Assembly: GCF_002094305.1 (NCBI RefSeq)
Contig: NZ_LWTX01000013.1
Span: forward strand, 45,228-109,227
DNA length: 64,000 bases
From: Prescottella equi
Lineage (GTDB): Bacteria > Actinomycetota > Actinomycetes > Mycobacteriales > Mycobacteriaceae
Direction of reading: 5' to 3'
Shown here in pieces: positions 63,874-64,000 of this stretch (the stretch's first letter is position 1; every line of letters begins with the position of its first letter). The position numbers were made by a program, and so were the translations under genes. The notes below the pieces were generated by a model. That model made no database searches. It was not told the origin of the DNA and worked only from the letters and a program-made list of their open reading frames with translations.

Positions 63874-64000
63874 CACAAGCCTTCCTGCGGAGCGGCGAAC
63901 CGCGATGCGAACGCGTGGATGCTGGCGACGACGTGGTCGAGTTCATCGTCGCTCATGCCGTGGCTCATGCCGAGCGACATGCCGCGCTCGAACACCTCGT
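63873..64000 (-). CDS. C-terminal end of a PLP aminotransferase-like protein (truncated by window edge)
   Basis: The minus-strand frame entering from the right edge ends at the TGA at 63873-63875. The visible 41 residues read EVFERGMSLGMSHGMSDDE, then LDHVVASIHAFASRFAAPQ. The pattern of a Met/Leu-rich turn, then S/T-DDELDHVVxxIHAF, is typical of the end of DegT/StrS-type and other fold-type I aminotransferases. It is the first visible gene of the coupled minus-strand cluster. Confidence 0.5.
   Translation of the reverse strand, partial: EVFERGMSLGMSHGMSDDELDHVVASIHAFASRFAAPQEGL

Overview
The window is a high-GC chromosomal segment (no CRISPR array, tRNA, rRNA, IS element or phage gene seen) from a mycolic-acid actinobacterium, most likely Rhodococcus/Prescottella. 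The order panC-panD-coaX, lysS-lsr2-clpC1, mhuD, mutY, carbonic anhydrase, disA-radA-lpqE, carD-ispD-ispF-cysS-rlmB, LacI regulator, kstR-fadE34 follows, from memory, the Mycobacterium tuberculosis stretch Rv3602c to Rv3573c. Accessory blocks are spliced into that backbone.

Layout. 1-2342: end of a DUF2520 protein, then pantothenate/CoA genes panC, panD and coaX. 2343-3496: a cysteine-rich leader peptide, cysteine dioxygenase and rhodanese. 3579-5571: lysS and lsr2. 5572-6258: AT-richer gap with no convincing gene. 6259-9269: polytopic GT-C-like membrane protein plus acyltransferase 3. 9368-10102: an apparent deletion fusion of a carboxymuconolactone decarboxylase start to the end of an ECF41/SigJ-type sigma factor, behind an ECF41-like promoter. 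10372-12927: clpC1. 12979-16445: P-loop kinase, MFS exporter, membrane protein, OsmC.

16497-19313 (minus strand) is a cobalt-enzyme operon: cbtB-cbtA cobalt transporter, then a split-beta nitrile hydratase/thiocyanate hydrolase-like enzyme (N-half beta, C-half beta, Cys-Thr-Leu-Cys-Ser-Cys metal subunit) and a small activator-like protein. After a DUF4352 protein, a two-component system, an acyl-CoA ligase with a CRP-like site and a DsbA-like protein, a second cbtB-cbtA pair lies at 25036-26030. It is headed by a recognisable cobalamin riboswitch, which the first pair lacks.

26274-38048 is housekeeping backbone: heme degradation (mhuD), DNA repair (mutY, radA), c-di-AMP synthesis (disA), CarD, isoprenoid genes, cysS and rlmB, many with leaderless-type promoters. 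38052-41178 holds 5-oxoprolinase genes pxpA-pxpB and pxpC, split by a divergent ZIP transporter and a repeat cluster. 41227-45033 holds a thioesterase with no standard start codon, an XRE-cupin regulator and a class II aldolase/DapA-like/GNAT set with a large operator-like dyad. 45100-47791 is a zinc ABC uptake operon (znuA-znuC-znuB). A LacI regulator and a trehalose-phosphatase/GH15 fusion follow.

51681-59696 is a KstR-controlled block for cholesterol side-chain degradation: kstR, fadE34, fadE28-fadE29-chsH2-chsH1-ltp2, with two KstR palindromes. The end (59851-64000) has an HSL-type esterase and a translationally coupled minus-strand cluster (PLP-aminotransferase-like end, SDR, aldo/keto reductase, flavin monooxygenase) that runs off the window.
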